Positions 1 to 11,879 of a DNA stretch of 64,000 nucleotides are shown here, in pieces. A model generated the notes under the pieces. It did not search any database and was not told the origin of the DNA. It was given only the letters and a program-made list of their open reading frames with translations. A program made the translations under genes and the position numbers. Each line of letters begins with the position of its first letter. Positions within the stretch are counted from its first letter, which is position 1. Source of the stretch: Nyssa sinensis (Eukaryota; Streptophyta; Magnoliopsida; Cornales; Nyssaceae); NCBI GenBank assembly GCA_008638375.1, contig CM018035.1:21806307-21870306 (forward strand), in the 5' to 3' direction.

Positions 1-949
1 TTCCCTGTATCTCTCAGTAATAGTTTCATGAACTTAAACTGAGGTTTTAGACGCAAAATCTATGAAACCCGATTATTGCTTCAAACCTGCAACTTCCTTT
101 TTCCTTCTCGTTTCTCAACCATTTTGGTTGATTTCTTTTGCAAAATGATCCATATTTTACACACTATAATTTCCTAAAATTATATCATTTTAACATGCTT
201 CAAAACAGGTGGTACATATCAAAAATTTCTAGAGAGAGAAAGTGCACGGGTTTGGGTTCTTACCTCAGTGATGGTGTCTCTCCCTCCTTGCCTTATCTCT
301 ATTTCTCCCCTTTGGCCTCCTTAGCTTCCCTCCTTCTGCTTTCCTTTCTGATCTTTCTCTCAAAAACAATCCGGTCTCAATACACCCACTTTCTGCTCTC
401 CTTCTCTCTCTCTCTCTCTCTCTCCATATGTCTCCCTCATACCATACCCTGTTGGCCACTTACACACTCCAATACCCACTCCTGCCATCACCACTCCCTA
501 TTGAGTGTCTCACACTCAATCTCCTACACATACACAACCGTGTACACTGTACACCCACACACACCGTTGGCACATTCTGATATATATATATATATACTTA
601 TGAATATATATAATACACATACATATTTAAATATTTTTAATTTTACATATATCCATATACACACATTTGCCCTATACCTTACATTATACATATACATATG
701 TTACACTTTATACACATCCATATATAATACACACATTGCATACATACATGCATACTCACTGTTCACCCACATCACATATATATATATATATATATACATA
801 CATGCATGCATACACATAACATATACATAACACACACACACACCATGCATAATACATAAAAATAATAAATAAACAATTAATGATTAATGAATAAATAAAT
901 AGCAAAATAAAAATAAAAATAAATTTATTCAAAAATCTCGATCATTACA
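1..949 (-). mobile_element. Family A LTR (copy A1), partial
   Basis: This is the right-hand part of a long LTR-like repeat whose left end lies outside the window. Its last ~700 bases match 58560-59289 in the same order: a gagagaaag run with a short spacer, the block around 'ttggcctccttagcttcc', a TC run, then CA- and TA-rich DNA. It ends in CATTACA at 949, like the TTACA ends of the complete copies. Read on the minus strand it starts TGTAATG. The family is non-coding; the 230-codon frame at 138-830 is translated microsatellite. Beyond 949 the DNA is family C, so A1 is inserted in C1. The target duplication cannot be tested because the left end is missing. Confidence 0.75.
403..840. repeat. 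Microsatellite cluster inside A1
   Basis: A (TC)n run at about 403-424, (TA)n runs at about 579-597 and 775-797, and scattered CA-rich DNA to 840. The same order of TC, CA and TA tracts is found near the right ends of copies A2 and A3, so the cluster belongs to the LTR. Confidence 0.85.
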
Positions 950-2099
950 CGTAGGGCCGGATTATGGAGTCATTGAACCCTAATAAGGTGGGTAATAGGA
1001 CTAACCATCATAGTCAAGTACATGAAATACATGCATATTTTTATTTTGAAATGATTCCTTTAATTAGTTTCTCTTTAATCGATTTTGATTTAGTTCCCTA
1101 ATTAGACTTATTCAAGTCTTGTAATGGGATTAAATGAAATTGATTACTATTAAAGACATTCTACCAACATCTATAATTATTAGGTAACAAGGCATATCTA
1201 GAGTTGACTCTACAATCCAATATATACATATACATCTTATATATATGAATATATGAGAAGAGTACGTACACCCTTAATAAATATAATGAATAAATACAAT
1301 AATGTAAACTCAATTCTACAATGTCCTTAGTCATTCTTGCATTGTTACAGTAACTATCTTCCATCAAGCCAATACTTGTCATTCCCATTAATAATAGGGG
1401 TGAGCCATAACACTCAATAGGGTTTCCCAAAACACATAAGCAAATAGACTGAAAAAACTAATGCAAGTTCAAAGATGACACACCCTAAAATCCTGTATGC
1501 ATCACAAACATACACTATCAACATATCCCAAGCACAAGCATAAGTATAAACATCAAGAAGGTATAGCACCACTACATGTGGTTTCATAATAATGGTCAAT
1601 GAGTCGGTATATGAAGGTCTGACACATGACATAAATAAAAATATATAATTTCACAAAGTCCCTCCATTTCCTATTTTAAGTCACGAGAACAATATATTCA
1701 TCCAATAACAATTGATATATAACATATATTGACAACACCATCAACATAGTCATTAACTAGATAATCAGTAAGGTGTGGTCACCACACAGTCCTAGTAAAT
1801 ATTGAGTACAACCATGATATACAAGTCAATCATCATCTACTGCATTCATCTAAATAACCAATGTAAGCACTCAATCCCTAATGCACAAACACGTTTATGA
1901 ATACAGTATGATATGTTTATGATTTAATGATATGTTTTAACAAAACGCATAGGCCCTCGAAGCACCTGTATTTTTCCCTTTCATGAGTTGCTAACTCATA
2001 GGTCTAGGGAACCTCTTGTGTAAAGGTTATGGCCCGTAGCCAAAGGGAGTCTCCATCCCCAAAACAGAACGAGCCTCACATCTTCTCAATATCACCTAA

Positions 2100-2290
2100 A
2101 TCTGTATCATTAGATCCACACAAATCTCACACCACTCTAGTATGATCAAAACTCCTTAATTCCACATAAATCTTGTACCACTCTAGTATGCTCAATATCA
2201 TCATATCCATTCAAATCTCACGCCACTCTAGTATACTCAATATCATCGTATCTGCTCAAATCTCACACCGCTCAAGTATGCTCCACAGTG
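2100..2290. repeat. 46-bp tandem repeat in C1
   Basis: Four degenerate units with the core 'cac(c)actctagtatgctca' start near 2131, 2177, 2222 and 2267, a spacing of 45-46 bases. The equivalent place in C2 (about 38800-38910) carries the same units, so the array predates the split of the two copies. Confidence 0.8.
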
Positions 2291-4551
2291 TGAATAATAG
2301 CAAACCTCAAAGTTCACAACAATCGTCAATAAGTGTAATATAGGATATTCGATTCATAAGTAATCACAGAAACAACATTTTTCATATATGTTTCTATGGT
2401 AGAAATGTAAATAATGTTAAGTATCAACATGATAATCATATTCACACTTACAATATTTGGCAAAGGTCAAGCATTAAGACAACAATGATAGTGGTCGTAT
2501 CATGATAATTAATAAATGACCGAACGTCCAACAATAATAATAACCTCATCTTATGAATCAAATGACAAATATACAATGCCAACAAGTCAGGACATCCCTC
2601 TAGTCCTAATCATTGCCCCACTACTATGAGACACTACATGTGTCTTTCATAATATTTGTCAATTGCCTTGCATACCTACTGACCTATCCGTGGGACCACC
2701 TTGTCCCATAGTACTAAGGTATCGTATTAAGTCTTACGATTCTCTATGGCCAATTATTCATTAGCCTACATCTTGGGTACCCGTTTACCTAAACGAATAT
2801 AAAAAATGCGTTCTCGGGTATCAAAAACTTTAAAGAAGTCCTATCGTATTATTTCTAAGTCATTTGACTATCTTTTAAACCCTTAAGGGAATTTTTATAA
2901 TTTATCAGACAAGTTACGTGTCTACCGAGATGTCGTCTCTCAAAATTGATATTGGAATTAGATCTAGAAGGCCCAACAATCATGAAGATGTCATCTTGAT
3001 AACTTATTAACGCTCCTAAGTATTTATTCCATGCCTAGGGGCATTTTAGTAATTTTATATTTTCACGTGGGACTACCCTAAATCCTTTTTCATTATTCTG
3101 ATATCATATTTGAGTCTCTAATGTCCAAAAACCATTAGAAACGCCTCTTCTGGATCTTAATTCGACTTTTAATTGCTTTATATAAGTTTAGAGGTATAAT
3201 CGTCATTTCATTAATTTGTCCAATCTGACCAAATATTTGAATCCCGAGCATCCAATAATTTTAGAATAACCCCTTATGAATTTTAATTAGCCTTTAAATT
3301 GCTTAAACTATTATTAGGGGTATTTTCATAGTTTTTTATATTCATGTGGGACCACCCTAGGTCCTTGAGTGTCCAAATCGACTCCGCCATTGAGTTCGAA
3401 ATTTCCAAAAATTAAAAGAATGCCCATTCTCGTATTTTAATTGGCTTTATTTTTAATTTTATAAATAAATGAGTTTTTTTCATAATTTTCTTAAAATTTG
3501 TCCACTATTTTGTAATTATTAAATTCAAGTCAGCCCATTTACAATTTCTTTTAATTCAATTTCTTATCCATGTAGACAAACAGAACCAATTCAATTTAAT
3601 TAATTTTAAGGTCTTAATTATACTTGCAGTCAAACAACCCTATAAGCCCAAACAACTATGGGCTAGACCCAAACTTGGGACTCGACCAGGTCCATGACTC
3701 GAGACCTAACCTGGTTTGACCGTTGACTGATCAATGGTCAGCTGTTAACCGATTAACGTCGGAATTGGCCCTTGCTGGCAAAGCTCTAGTCATTTTCTCC
3801 GGCGAGGTCACCAGAATCCTCGTTGGAAACTAGAAATTTTTTTATTTTTCTTTACTGTTTTTCTTTTATATTTTTTGCTTGTTTTCACCCTAAATCACCC
3901 TAAACTTCAAATTCTATCATCCAAACCCATTTTCATTGATCAAAACAATCAAATCAAACCCAACCCATGCAAGCCCGATTTCCATGCGAGAGAGGTCTAC
4001 AACTTGTAGCACCTCGACGTCCGGCCACCATTGTTCCCTTTTCTTCATTTCTAAACCTTTCTTGAACTCCCCTTTACCGATTTTATGGTGTTTGGAACAC
4101 TCAAACCCAACCAAGTTCAGTATCCGTCACTGTGATACCCGCTCACCCACGCAGTCATCATGCACAACACACATATGTATAGTCACACTCACATTCATGC
4201 ATTCATCACAGGTGAAATCCAAAGAAAAACTAAGAAAGATCCCTACCTCTCATCCGAGCTTCCATGGTTAGAAAGAGAAAGTAAAGAGAAAGAGCTTCTA
4301 AGTTCTTTAATGGCCGTCCTTTGCAGTTCCAATCTTTGTCCACTGTCCCGCACCTCTGTTTTCCTTCATTTCTTCCTCCTTTTCATTTTCTTCTTCTTTT
4401 TCCTGTTTCAGTTTACAGTGTGTGTAACACACACACAGGTAGTGTTTTACACACTCCATGTCTCTCTCTCAAACCCATAGCATAGACAAAACACACATAG
4501 CCCCCCTTCATAGTCTCCCTCCATCCTTCTCAAACACACATTCAGTACACA

Positions 4552-4614
4552 CACAGACACACACACACACACACACACTTTCGAGTGAGATAGAGAAAGA
4601 ACTGAAATGGAGGA

Positions 4615-4660
<46 letters not shown>

Positions 4661-4682
4661 CGAGAGAGAGAGAGAGAGAGAG
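4552..4682. repeat. (CA)n and (GA)n microsatellites
   Basis: A CA run at about 4552-4578 is followed after a short spacer by a GA run at about 4616-4682 with one interruption (agc). Frames crossing it on both strands are serine/leucine or arginine/glutamate repeats and are not genes. Confidence 0.95.
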
Positions 4683-5249
4683 GTTTGCTAAATAGGGGGA
4701 AAAGAAAAGATAGGGAAAAGTGAGGTGACAACTTGTACTTTCAAATGTCCCTCTTGTCTCCCTATCATGCATTCTCACACACACACTAGCATATCCTCTT
4801 CCACCATCCTCCTATTGACACATGTCCCTCACCCAAATATCTAACAAGCTTCTCATGGAAGTTTTGCACAACTTCTAAAGTGCCACATGGCTAGTTGGCC
4901 AACTGTGTGCACACACGAGCCCAAATTGAAACTGTCTCGAAATCGCGCCAAACTTGGTACATTAGCTAATTTCGACGCTCTAATTCCAAATATGCAGCCC
5001 GTTTCTCCAAATTCTTTCATTTGAATTTTCTTATCTATTTGCATCCTGTTGATGACTGTGTAGTCCTATGACTCACACCAGTTCCAAATAAATTATTAAA
5101 ATTCCTTTTTAGCCTCAAGGTGTCATATTGATGACTTATTGACTCATTTTATAATTTATCTGACTTATCTTTGATTTATCTCCAGTCTGTCCTTAGTCTA
5201 TACTTGCAATTTATCGAATTGTCCTTTAACGATTTTTCGGGTCCTTATA

Positions 5250-5634
5250 GCTAATAAGATTTGCAAGAGCATTGTCTTAAATGCAGTGTCCAATGAAATT
5301 TCTGATATCTATTGAACCTACAAAAACGCATAACAAATTTGGGATGCCCTAGTCACTAAATACATCATTAAAGATGTTGGTATCAAGAAAATATACCGTA
5401 GAGAATTTCTTGAATTTTCAAATAATCGAAGACAACGATATTTCCACCCAAATTCATGGATACCACCTTTTAGTGTCTGAACTCACCAATGAAGGAATGA
5501 AACTTCCTGAACCTTTTGTCACTAGAAAAAATTCCTGCAATGTTTAATAAGAAATTGTAATTTAAAATACGATTTAAAAATTGTATATTATTAAAAAATT
5601 TACTTGAAATTGTGATTTTAAAAAAATGTTCGAG
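5250..5634. other. Unassigned AT-rich spacer
   Basis: DNA between the right end of C1 and the next inverted-repeat element. Some stretches (about 5290-5460) have a base composition reminiscent of decayed coding sequence, but no frame runs without stops and no domain is recognisable. Confidence 0.5.
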
Positions 5635-6118
5635 TTCGAAAAATAAATTCAATAATCTTAAAAAATGATTGAGTTAAAAAAAAATTCAAAAAGTGTAAAT
5701 TACACTGACCTCTTGTACTTTATCTAACAATACACAAATATCTCTATCTAGTAAATTTTTTTTTCAAAATGACACAACGGTCCTTTCTATTTATTTATTC
5801 ATGACCAAATTTTCTAACTTATTTTAATTTTTTTATTATTTTATATAAAAATAAATTTAAAATAAATAATTTATTTTTATTTTATATAAAAATAAATTTA
5901 AAATTTCTATTAATATTTATTTGAACAATAAAAAAAAGTGATTAAAATTTAAAATATTAAAAGAAATATTAAAATGAATAATTTTAATAAATTATATTTT
6001 AAATAAAAAATTAACTAAAAATGAAAATTCGTATCTTGTTAGATAAAATAAAAAATTAATATAATTTATTTTTTTTAATTCAATCATTTTTTAAGATTGT
6101 GGAATTTATTTTTTCGAA
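5635..6118. mobile_element. Inverted-repeat MITE-like element (484 bp)
   Basis: The left arm begins TTCGAAAAATAAATTC at 5635 and the right arm ends with its reverse complement, GAATTTATTTTTTCGAA, at 6118. The match runs over about 55 bases, including the AATCTTAAAAAATGATTGA core near 5651-5670 and its complement near 6082-6100. The interior is extremely AT-rich with no open frame. Length, terminal inverted repeats and lack of coding fit a miniature inverted-repeat transposable element. I did not find a clear target duplication, so superfamily is unassigned. Confidence 0.65.
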
Positions 6119-6258
6119 ACTAATTTCAGATACCTAGAGATAAAATAATATTTTTCCTATCTATCTAAGTCTGCGTCGATTTCCAAAGCCAGATATATGC
6201 AAATCTACTAAAGATATGATTCTGAAGAGCAATGCTATGCATACATAAAAATTTTACC

Positions 6259-6375
6259 AAAAAATTATACACGCTGACGTGGCAATGTATCATTGATTAT
6301 ACATCAAATCATATTATATTATAATATGATGTATAATCAATGATACACTGCTACATCAGCGTGTATATATTTTTT
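6259..6375. mobile_element. Short fold-back element
   Basis: A near-perfect hairpin: the arm around 'acacgctgacgtggcaatg' and 'tcattgattatacatc' is followed by its complement around 'gatgtataatcaatga' and 'catcagcgtgt', with almost no loop. One base differs in the inner arm (gtggca against tgctac). It looks like a small MITE or a solo hairpin. Confidence 0.8.
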
Positions 6376-6769
6376 GATAAATTTAAAAGGTAAGGATAGA
6401 TTTATCCGATTCTGAAAGATGATGGAGACGACAGCCCGCAGTACTCTGAAATGGCGGTTGGATTTAAAATTTTAAATGACGTTGTGTGAATGAAGTTCTG
6501 GAGGTTTTCATTGGTCTCGTCCAAATCTTCCTCTTTAAAACTCAGATATTGTGAAATAGTGTTTTGATACCATTATTTCAATGTTGATTTTGAATTATTC
6601 TATGAAAAGCATCTCAGACAAGTCAGATAACACATTATCCCCCGTCGCATCGGTCATTCACAACCGAAATCACGCCACTCTTTATTGCATCCCTCGTCTC
6701 TTTATGTCTACATCCTCTGTTTCTTGTTATGCCTTTTCTCCATGATCGACTCATCTAAATAATGCGTCC

Positions 6770-6910
6770 ATGTTCTTGATGTTTCCATCCCTCAACGCCA
6801 TTTACATGCAAACCAGAAGGCAAAAGATGAAGAGTGTGGAGCCCATCGACTCCGACCACTCCATCACCGGCGAAAACGACGTACCAGTTCCTCCCTCGCT
6901 GTACAAGAAG
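6770..6910 (+). CDS. Possible first exon of an unidentified gene
   Basis: The frame starts with ATG at 6770 (alternative ATG at 6806) and runs to a consensus splice donor, aag|gtatgg, at 6910/6911. The stretch is clearly richer in GC than its surroundings and has balanced codons encoding a hydrophilic sequence with an acidic middle (SVEPIDSDHSITGEN) and ending PPSLYKK. A CT-rich stretch resembling a 5' leader precedes it. I do not recognise the protein and found no second exon downstream before the TA repeat at 7403. It could be the stranded first exon of a host gene, a gene fragment captured by a transposon, or chance. Confidence 0.25.
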
Positions 6911-7402
6911 GTATGGCTCTGTTTTAGGTGTTTCGACCGGTATCTTTTTTCTTCAATTTATTGATGATCGATGCATACCCATGAACGAACACTCAAGTTT
7001 CTTGTAGATCGATGCATGCAATTTCGTGATGTTCCGATATCTGTCTTTACTTTCGATCTTTTTGTTGTTCCGATCTGAGCTTTTTATTTATTCCATTTTA
7101 CTAATGATTGATATGCTGATATGTGAGACAACATTTACGTTTGAAGGCATCTGTGCTACCATGCGTATTCTGAAATGGTAGTTATGGCTACAGTGTGTTT
7201 GTAAAACCTCCTTCAAGATGTGACATGCATGTTGCTCTTACATAATATTCATCGCAGATCACTCCTATGGTCCGATTTCAACCCATTACCTGTTCTCACA
7301 TTACTGTTATGCTGTTGTCAAAATGTTCTGTGCAGAGATTGTCAAAATGTTTTATTTCCCAATTTCTTTATGTTATATGTGTTGACCAAATATACTGATT
7401 TT

Positions 7403-7427
7403 ATATATATATATATATATATATATA
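7403..7427. repeat. (TA)n microsatellite
   Basis: Uninterrupted TA dinucleotides. Confidence 0.95.
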
Positions 7428-7435
7428 CACGGTTA

Positions 7436-7900
7436 TAAAAATTAAAACAAAAGAAAATATAGAAATATAAATAACACTTGGAAGTCACAGTTTTTGAATT
7501 AGAACAGAAAAGAAAAATTCGAGCATTGTGAAATTCACAATTTTTTTAATACGAATTTTCTCTTCCCTCTTAGTGCTCAAGATGATGAGCAATCGTTTCA
7601 CAAGATAGAATGAATTTTGATTCTAAAGATGCAACACTTCAAACTTTAGAATCCAACGAACACAACAATGACAGTAACTCAAACTTGAATTATGTAGAAA
7701 AAGAAATTTGTAGAGGGAGAGTGAGAATGCAATTTCGGAATGAGGGAATGCAGTGCAAGATTGAGTATTTATAGACTCAGATGAATCTGTTCGTGAATGG
7801 TTATAATAGAATCATAATGTATATATAATTCTGTTCATTTCAACTAGTGGGTCAACTGATTGGACCGGTCATACTATTAAAATTTTAAAATTATTTTTAA
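7436..7900 (-). mobile_element. Possible copia-type LTR/leader fragment
   Basis: On the minus strand a TATA-like box (TATAAATACTC, about 7764-7774) is followed by a CT-rich leader and then by a gene-free stretch to 7436. This order is typical of the promoter half of a Ty1/copia LTR. No matching second LTR, PBS or coding region was found, so only a fragment can be proposed. Confidence 0.3.
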
Positions 7901-7974
7901 AATATTAAACACATATTATAATTTATATATTAGAGTAAAATATTTACTCTATTATTAAAATTTAAGTAAAATAT

Positions 7975-8003
7975 TATATATATATATATATGTATATATA
8001 TAT
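7975..8003. repeat. (TA)n microsatellite
   Basis: TA dinucleotides with a single TG interruption, just before the dispersed unit at 8004. Confidence 0.9.
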
Positions 8004-8215
8004 AAAACATTTGATATGATAGGAAACAGTTGTGAGTGGTTGTAATCAACATTCGTAATCGGAAACAGCTAGGAGCTAGGAGCTGGGAGGGAGTGCTTGT
8101 CATTGTTGATAAAGCTGAAATACGTTTGAAATTTATCAATCAACACATCAATTGTCAATCTTCGATCTTGAGGCTTCAACAACAAATTTGTCTGGGTTGT
8201 TAATTAAGAAAAATA
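8004..8215 (+). repeat. Dispersed copy of the 186-bp unit of the 10.4-13.9 kb fold-back
   Basis: The block 'gtgagtggttg(g/t)aatcaacatt' through 'cacatcaattgtcaatcttc' matches the tandem units at 12100-12480 in the same orientation. It stands alone here, about 2.4 kb before the fold-back, so the unit is either a mobile sequence or was left by a rearrangement. Confidence 0.8.
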
Positions 8216-8770
8216 TTATTTTTTGTGTCAAGGGGATGTACAAAATAACAATAAATTAAACGTTATCTAATATAAAAGAATGTAACAAAAACTTCAAATG
8301 ATAAAAACAAGTCTCAAAAGTATAGAACAATAAAACTTGATTTATTATTGAGCATATTTGAATTTGGTAATTGATACAGACATACTACTCTTACACCTGT
8401 AGGCCCAACATATAATAAATGATTTCATATGCAGGATTTGACATACGGGATCCGACATGAAAGTAGCAGCTAACACTCTAACAGATTCACTAGCAACAAA
8501 GAAATTGTAGGTCCCCTATTATGATATTTGCTAGTACCATTTTTGGAACATTTTTTACACCTGATGACTCCCAAAGACCAACGTGTAAAGGCTTTGCATC
8601 CAAATGAAGAGTATGCAGTGAGATTTTGTTTGTGTTGGGCTTTTCAGCGTCAAAAGTATCCTGTGGTATGGTGGTTAAGTTCTTGGAATAAATTTCCCTT
8701 TCCTAAAGTTGTAGGCCCAACATATAACAAATTATTTTATATACAACATTCAACATGTATCAGAAGCCCA
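8216..8770. other. Unassigned spacer with a short direct repeat
   Basis: No gene recognised. The phrase 'gtaggcccaacatata' plus about 30 flanking bases occurs at about 8399 and again at about 8709. A 90-codon frame at 8528-8800 has no recognisable domain. Confidence 0.5.
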
Positions 8771-8985
8771 CCATTTTTTGTTCCAATTTTTTTCATCTAG
8801 TTCAAATTAAATGAAACTTCTTATTAGTTTAACTTTAAAAATCTGTATAAATTAATGAAATATCTCTTAAGTATTATTTATAAGAAATATATTTTTTTAG
8901 GTGTTAGAAAATTAAGAACAAATTAGCAAACAAATTATGAAAAAATTTAATTAATCACGAATATGTCTTGATTAATTTAATAAAA
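8771..8985 (+). repeat. Direct repeat, left copy (~215 bp)
   Basis: Begins 'ttttttgttccaattttttt' and runs through 'gtgttagaaaattaag' to 'taatttaataaaatt'. The same series occurs at 9460-9675 with small indels. Length and spacing would allow the LTRs of a very small non-autonomous element, but I see no TG/CA ends, PBS or target duplication. Confidence 0.7.
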
Positions 8986-9105
8986 TTCTAAAAGGGTGAA
9001 TACCAGGTTGAGTCTCTAATATAAGGGAAAAAATATGAAATTATGTCAAGTGGGTGCCAATGGAATCGGAAGTAGCTGTTGCATTAAAAATTAAGATTTC
9101 TGAAA

Positions 9106-9340
9106 AAAGTCCCTAAATTTTTAAGTAATTACAAAAGTGTACCTATATTTTTTTATATTTACAAAATACTCCAAGTAATTATGAGATGTTTTCAAAAAAT
9201 GCCAAAAACATTTTAATATTTACGAAAAAGCCACTAAACTCTTCAATTATTACAAAATTGCCCCTTTTTTTTACATTTAAAAAAATACCCCAAGTAATTA
9301 CAAAATATTTTCAAAAAGCACCCCTTGCTTTTTATTATAG
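9106..9340 (+). repeat. Degenerate ~119-bp tandem repeat
   Basis: Two units around 'aattacaaaa(g/t)tg(t/c)(a/c)cc' and 'caagtaattatgagatgttttcaaaaaatgcc' start near 9125 and 9244. It lies between the two direct repeats. Confidence 0.55.
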
Positions 9341-9459
9341 TAAAATAAAGGTGCAGATAACTTGATGGCGGAAGTGAACTACTCCTTATGATGGTTTGGG
9401 TTTTGCTAATAGGTGTTCCCCTTGAACTGCATCCCACACATCTGTACAAAATTCCTTAC

Positions 9460-9675
9460 TATTTTTTTGTTCCAATTTTTTTCATCTAGTTCAAATTAAA
9501 TAATACTTTTTATTAATTTAACTCTAAAAATTCTATAAATTAATAAAATATTTTCTTAAGTGTTATTTATAAAAAAAAAATATTTATTTTTGGTGTTAGA
9601 AAATTAGCAAAAAAGTTTTTAAAAATTAATTTAGTTAATCACGAATATATCCTGATTAGTTTAATAAAATACTTT
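9460..9675 (+). repeat. Direct repeat, right copy (~215 bp)
   Basis: Partner of 8771-8985, same orientation, 689 bases further on. Confidence 0.7.
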
Positions 9676-10404
9676 AAGTAGCATTGATTCCACAAAAAGT
9701 AATTAAGCACTAAGGGTTAGATCTCTTTCTATTTGCCCTAACAAAAAAAATATTATTTTTTTAATAAAATCTAGAGCATGCTCCCATTTCTTAGCATCAT
9801 CCTTTCATCAAAAGTTAAACACACTCTCATTAATTCCACAATTAAAGACAAACTATTAGTTTCAACTAACTACGGGATGAATAAAATTGGCTCCACAAGT
9901 CCACCCTTGCATTGTAACATAGTGACAAATCAATTACATAAGAAAGAATAATATTATAAGATATTTGATCTCAGATACTAGAGTTCAAATCTAGAAAAAT
10001 ATGAACTAGAGTTGCTTTGCTTCTTAGAAAAGAGATACTTCAAACATGAGATTTAAAACCTCAAAGTTTTGGAAAAACCAAAACCATTATGTTTGCCACC
10101 AAAATATTTTATTTTCACCAGCATTAGAACAAAATCTAGGAACTCTCTTGAAAAAAATTGTGGGAAAATTCTATCGGGGATGCAGTGCAAAGGTGGGGGA
10201 TGTAGTGCAAAATGGTTTCATGCTTCTCAAAGTATTGGAAAAACCAAAACCATCATGTCTGCTACCAAAGTCACTCTATTTTTACCTTAATTCTCTCTGA
10301 TCACTTACTCCGATTGGGAGGGCAAATTGCCATCCCTAGCCCATAATTTAAAATTAATGGACATTAGTTATGCTATCCAAATAGCATTTTGGATCACATG
10401 CACA
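9676..10404. other. Unassigned spacer with a ~176-bp duplication
   Basis: No gene recognised. The phrase 'ttggaaaaaccaaaacc' with flanks recurs at about 10065 and 10237, followed each time by a related 'atgt(t/c)tgc(c/t)accaaa' block, giving a degenerate tandem duplication. Confidence 0.5.
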
Positions 10405-10918
10405 AGAATCAAATAGCAAATGGCAAAATTAACTTGTATTAAATAGAGTTAGAAAACTTGCTACAACTTTTTTCTCATTGAAGGAAAATAAATGCTGTGA
10501 TAAATATAAAGCTTGTATTTTGGACAACGTGCACAAAAAGAAAAAATATTTTGTCATTGAAATAAACTAATAGCATATATTTTTGGGGGAAAGGGTTATA
10601 CAGCAGCTGAAGACATAATTTACATAATTTGGTGTTTTCTTCCATTATTTTCAAAAAAAAATATATTTTTTGATATATACTTCAAAAAATATATATTTTT
10701 TTTGAAAAATACATTACTTTTAAAAAAACTCCCTCCAATTTGGATAGGGAAAAGATTAATCCAAAAATGACAAAAAACTTGGATGTCGCAAAAAAATCCT
10801 TCCCCTGCACAAACACATTCACATACAAATTAGAAATATAACATACAATAAAAACGAAAGAGATGAAAAAGAAAAACAAAAAAAACTCGAATTCCTTTTT
10901 TTTTTCCCACGAAAATCA

Positions 10919-10942
10919 ATATATATATATATATATATATAT
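10919..10942. repeat. (TA)n microsatellite
   Basis: An AT/TA run in the left arm of the fold-back. The right arm has a much shorter run at about 13347-13354, so the repeat expanded after the arms separated. Confidence 0.9.
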
Positions 10943-11879
10943 GTCTAACTTTAATGGGAAGGGTTGACTCCAACTTTAAAGCCATTTGTTAAAAAGAAGA
11001 TGGGCTTCATCTTCTCTCTAACAAATGGGAGTTGATTTTCAATGTCAGATTGAACTTGAGAATCACTTTCTTGGTAGGCTCATCTGACAACACCAGATGA
11101 TCATGAATAAAAATTATAGTAGCTTTTAACTATTCTTGTTAATCAAATCTGAAGAAGATAAAACATGTAGACATACTCGAGTTGAATTCCATCCAAATAA
11201 AAAAAAAAGTCATGCTTGTTCAAAATAGAATTCCGAATAAGGTCATGAGGACTAGAAATGACATAAAAAACATGTCGTGCGTAATAAAAAGAATTAGAAT
11301 TAGTGAAATCGTCAACTAAGAAGAATTAGTGAATTAATGTATAAAGTAAGAAGAATTTTTTGAATTTGAAGAAAGAAAGAAAAAATTACCAAGAAGGCTC
11401 ATGTTGACATTTTGAAGAACACAATGCACGCAAACTTCATTATTTATGTTCAAAACATGAACACACATATAATGGATTACTTCATGTTCAACTTTATGCG
11501 TTATAAACTAAATTCGAATATAATTTATGATTAATATGAAATGAATAAAGAGGCTAAATATAGAATATATTAAGATACAATTCAACAATTCAAAACCAGT
11601 TTTTCCGATCGTATAAACTATAGTGATCATAGGAATTCTCACAAAATCTCTCTCTCCCCCCCTGAGGTGTTGAATATGTGAAGAAAATACATGCGGTGTC
11701 ATCTAAGAAAATTGGTTAGAATACCTGAAAGCTAGAATGTAAGAAAAGGAAGAAGAGATTTTTCAAAAAAAAGATGGGTTTGGGTCATCAGAAGAAGAGT
11801 TCGCAACAGTGGCATGGCGGAAGATTGACTTGTATATCAACTGCCATGGCCGAAGATCAAAGATTGACGATTTATGTAT

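Larger units (their letters stand above)
950..5249 (-). mobile_element. Family C LTR-like element, copy C1
   Basis: The segment aligns in order with 36225-41307 once the Harbinger-like insertion there is removed. Shared landmarks are the 'gactaaccat' block near 1000 and 36270, the 'cataa(g/a)c..agtagggttt' block at 1406 and 37850, the 46-bp tandem repeat near 2.1 kb and 38.8 kb, and a GA-rich tract followed by a 'ccacatg..agttggcca' block near 4.9 and 40.95 kb. The right end is near 5249, where CCTTATA corresponds to CATTACA in C2. No coding potential was found. The left part is separated from the window by A1. By analogy with C2 it is a long LTR lying on the minus strand. Its length and superfamily cannot be fixed here. 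Confidence 0.6.

Noticed and set aside
138..830. 230-codon open frame
   Set aside because: It is translated TC, CA and TA repeat DNA inside a family A LTR, matched by another LTR copy at 58.7-59.3 kb. No domain.
5520..5532. CACTAGAAAAAA as the missing CACTA left end
   Set aside because: It is 12 kb away, has no TTAGCGACGC motifs beside it, and its flank (TGT) does not match the flank at 17622 (GCA).
9960..10000. tRNA-like 'agagttcaaatctag'
   Set aside because: Resembles a T-arm, but no acceptor, D or anticodon arms fit around it.
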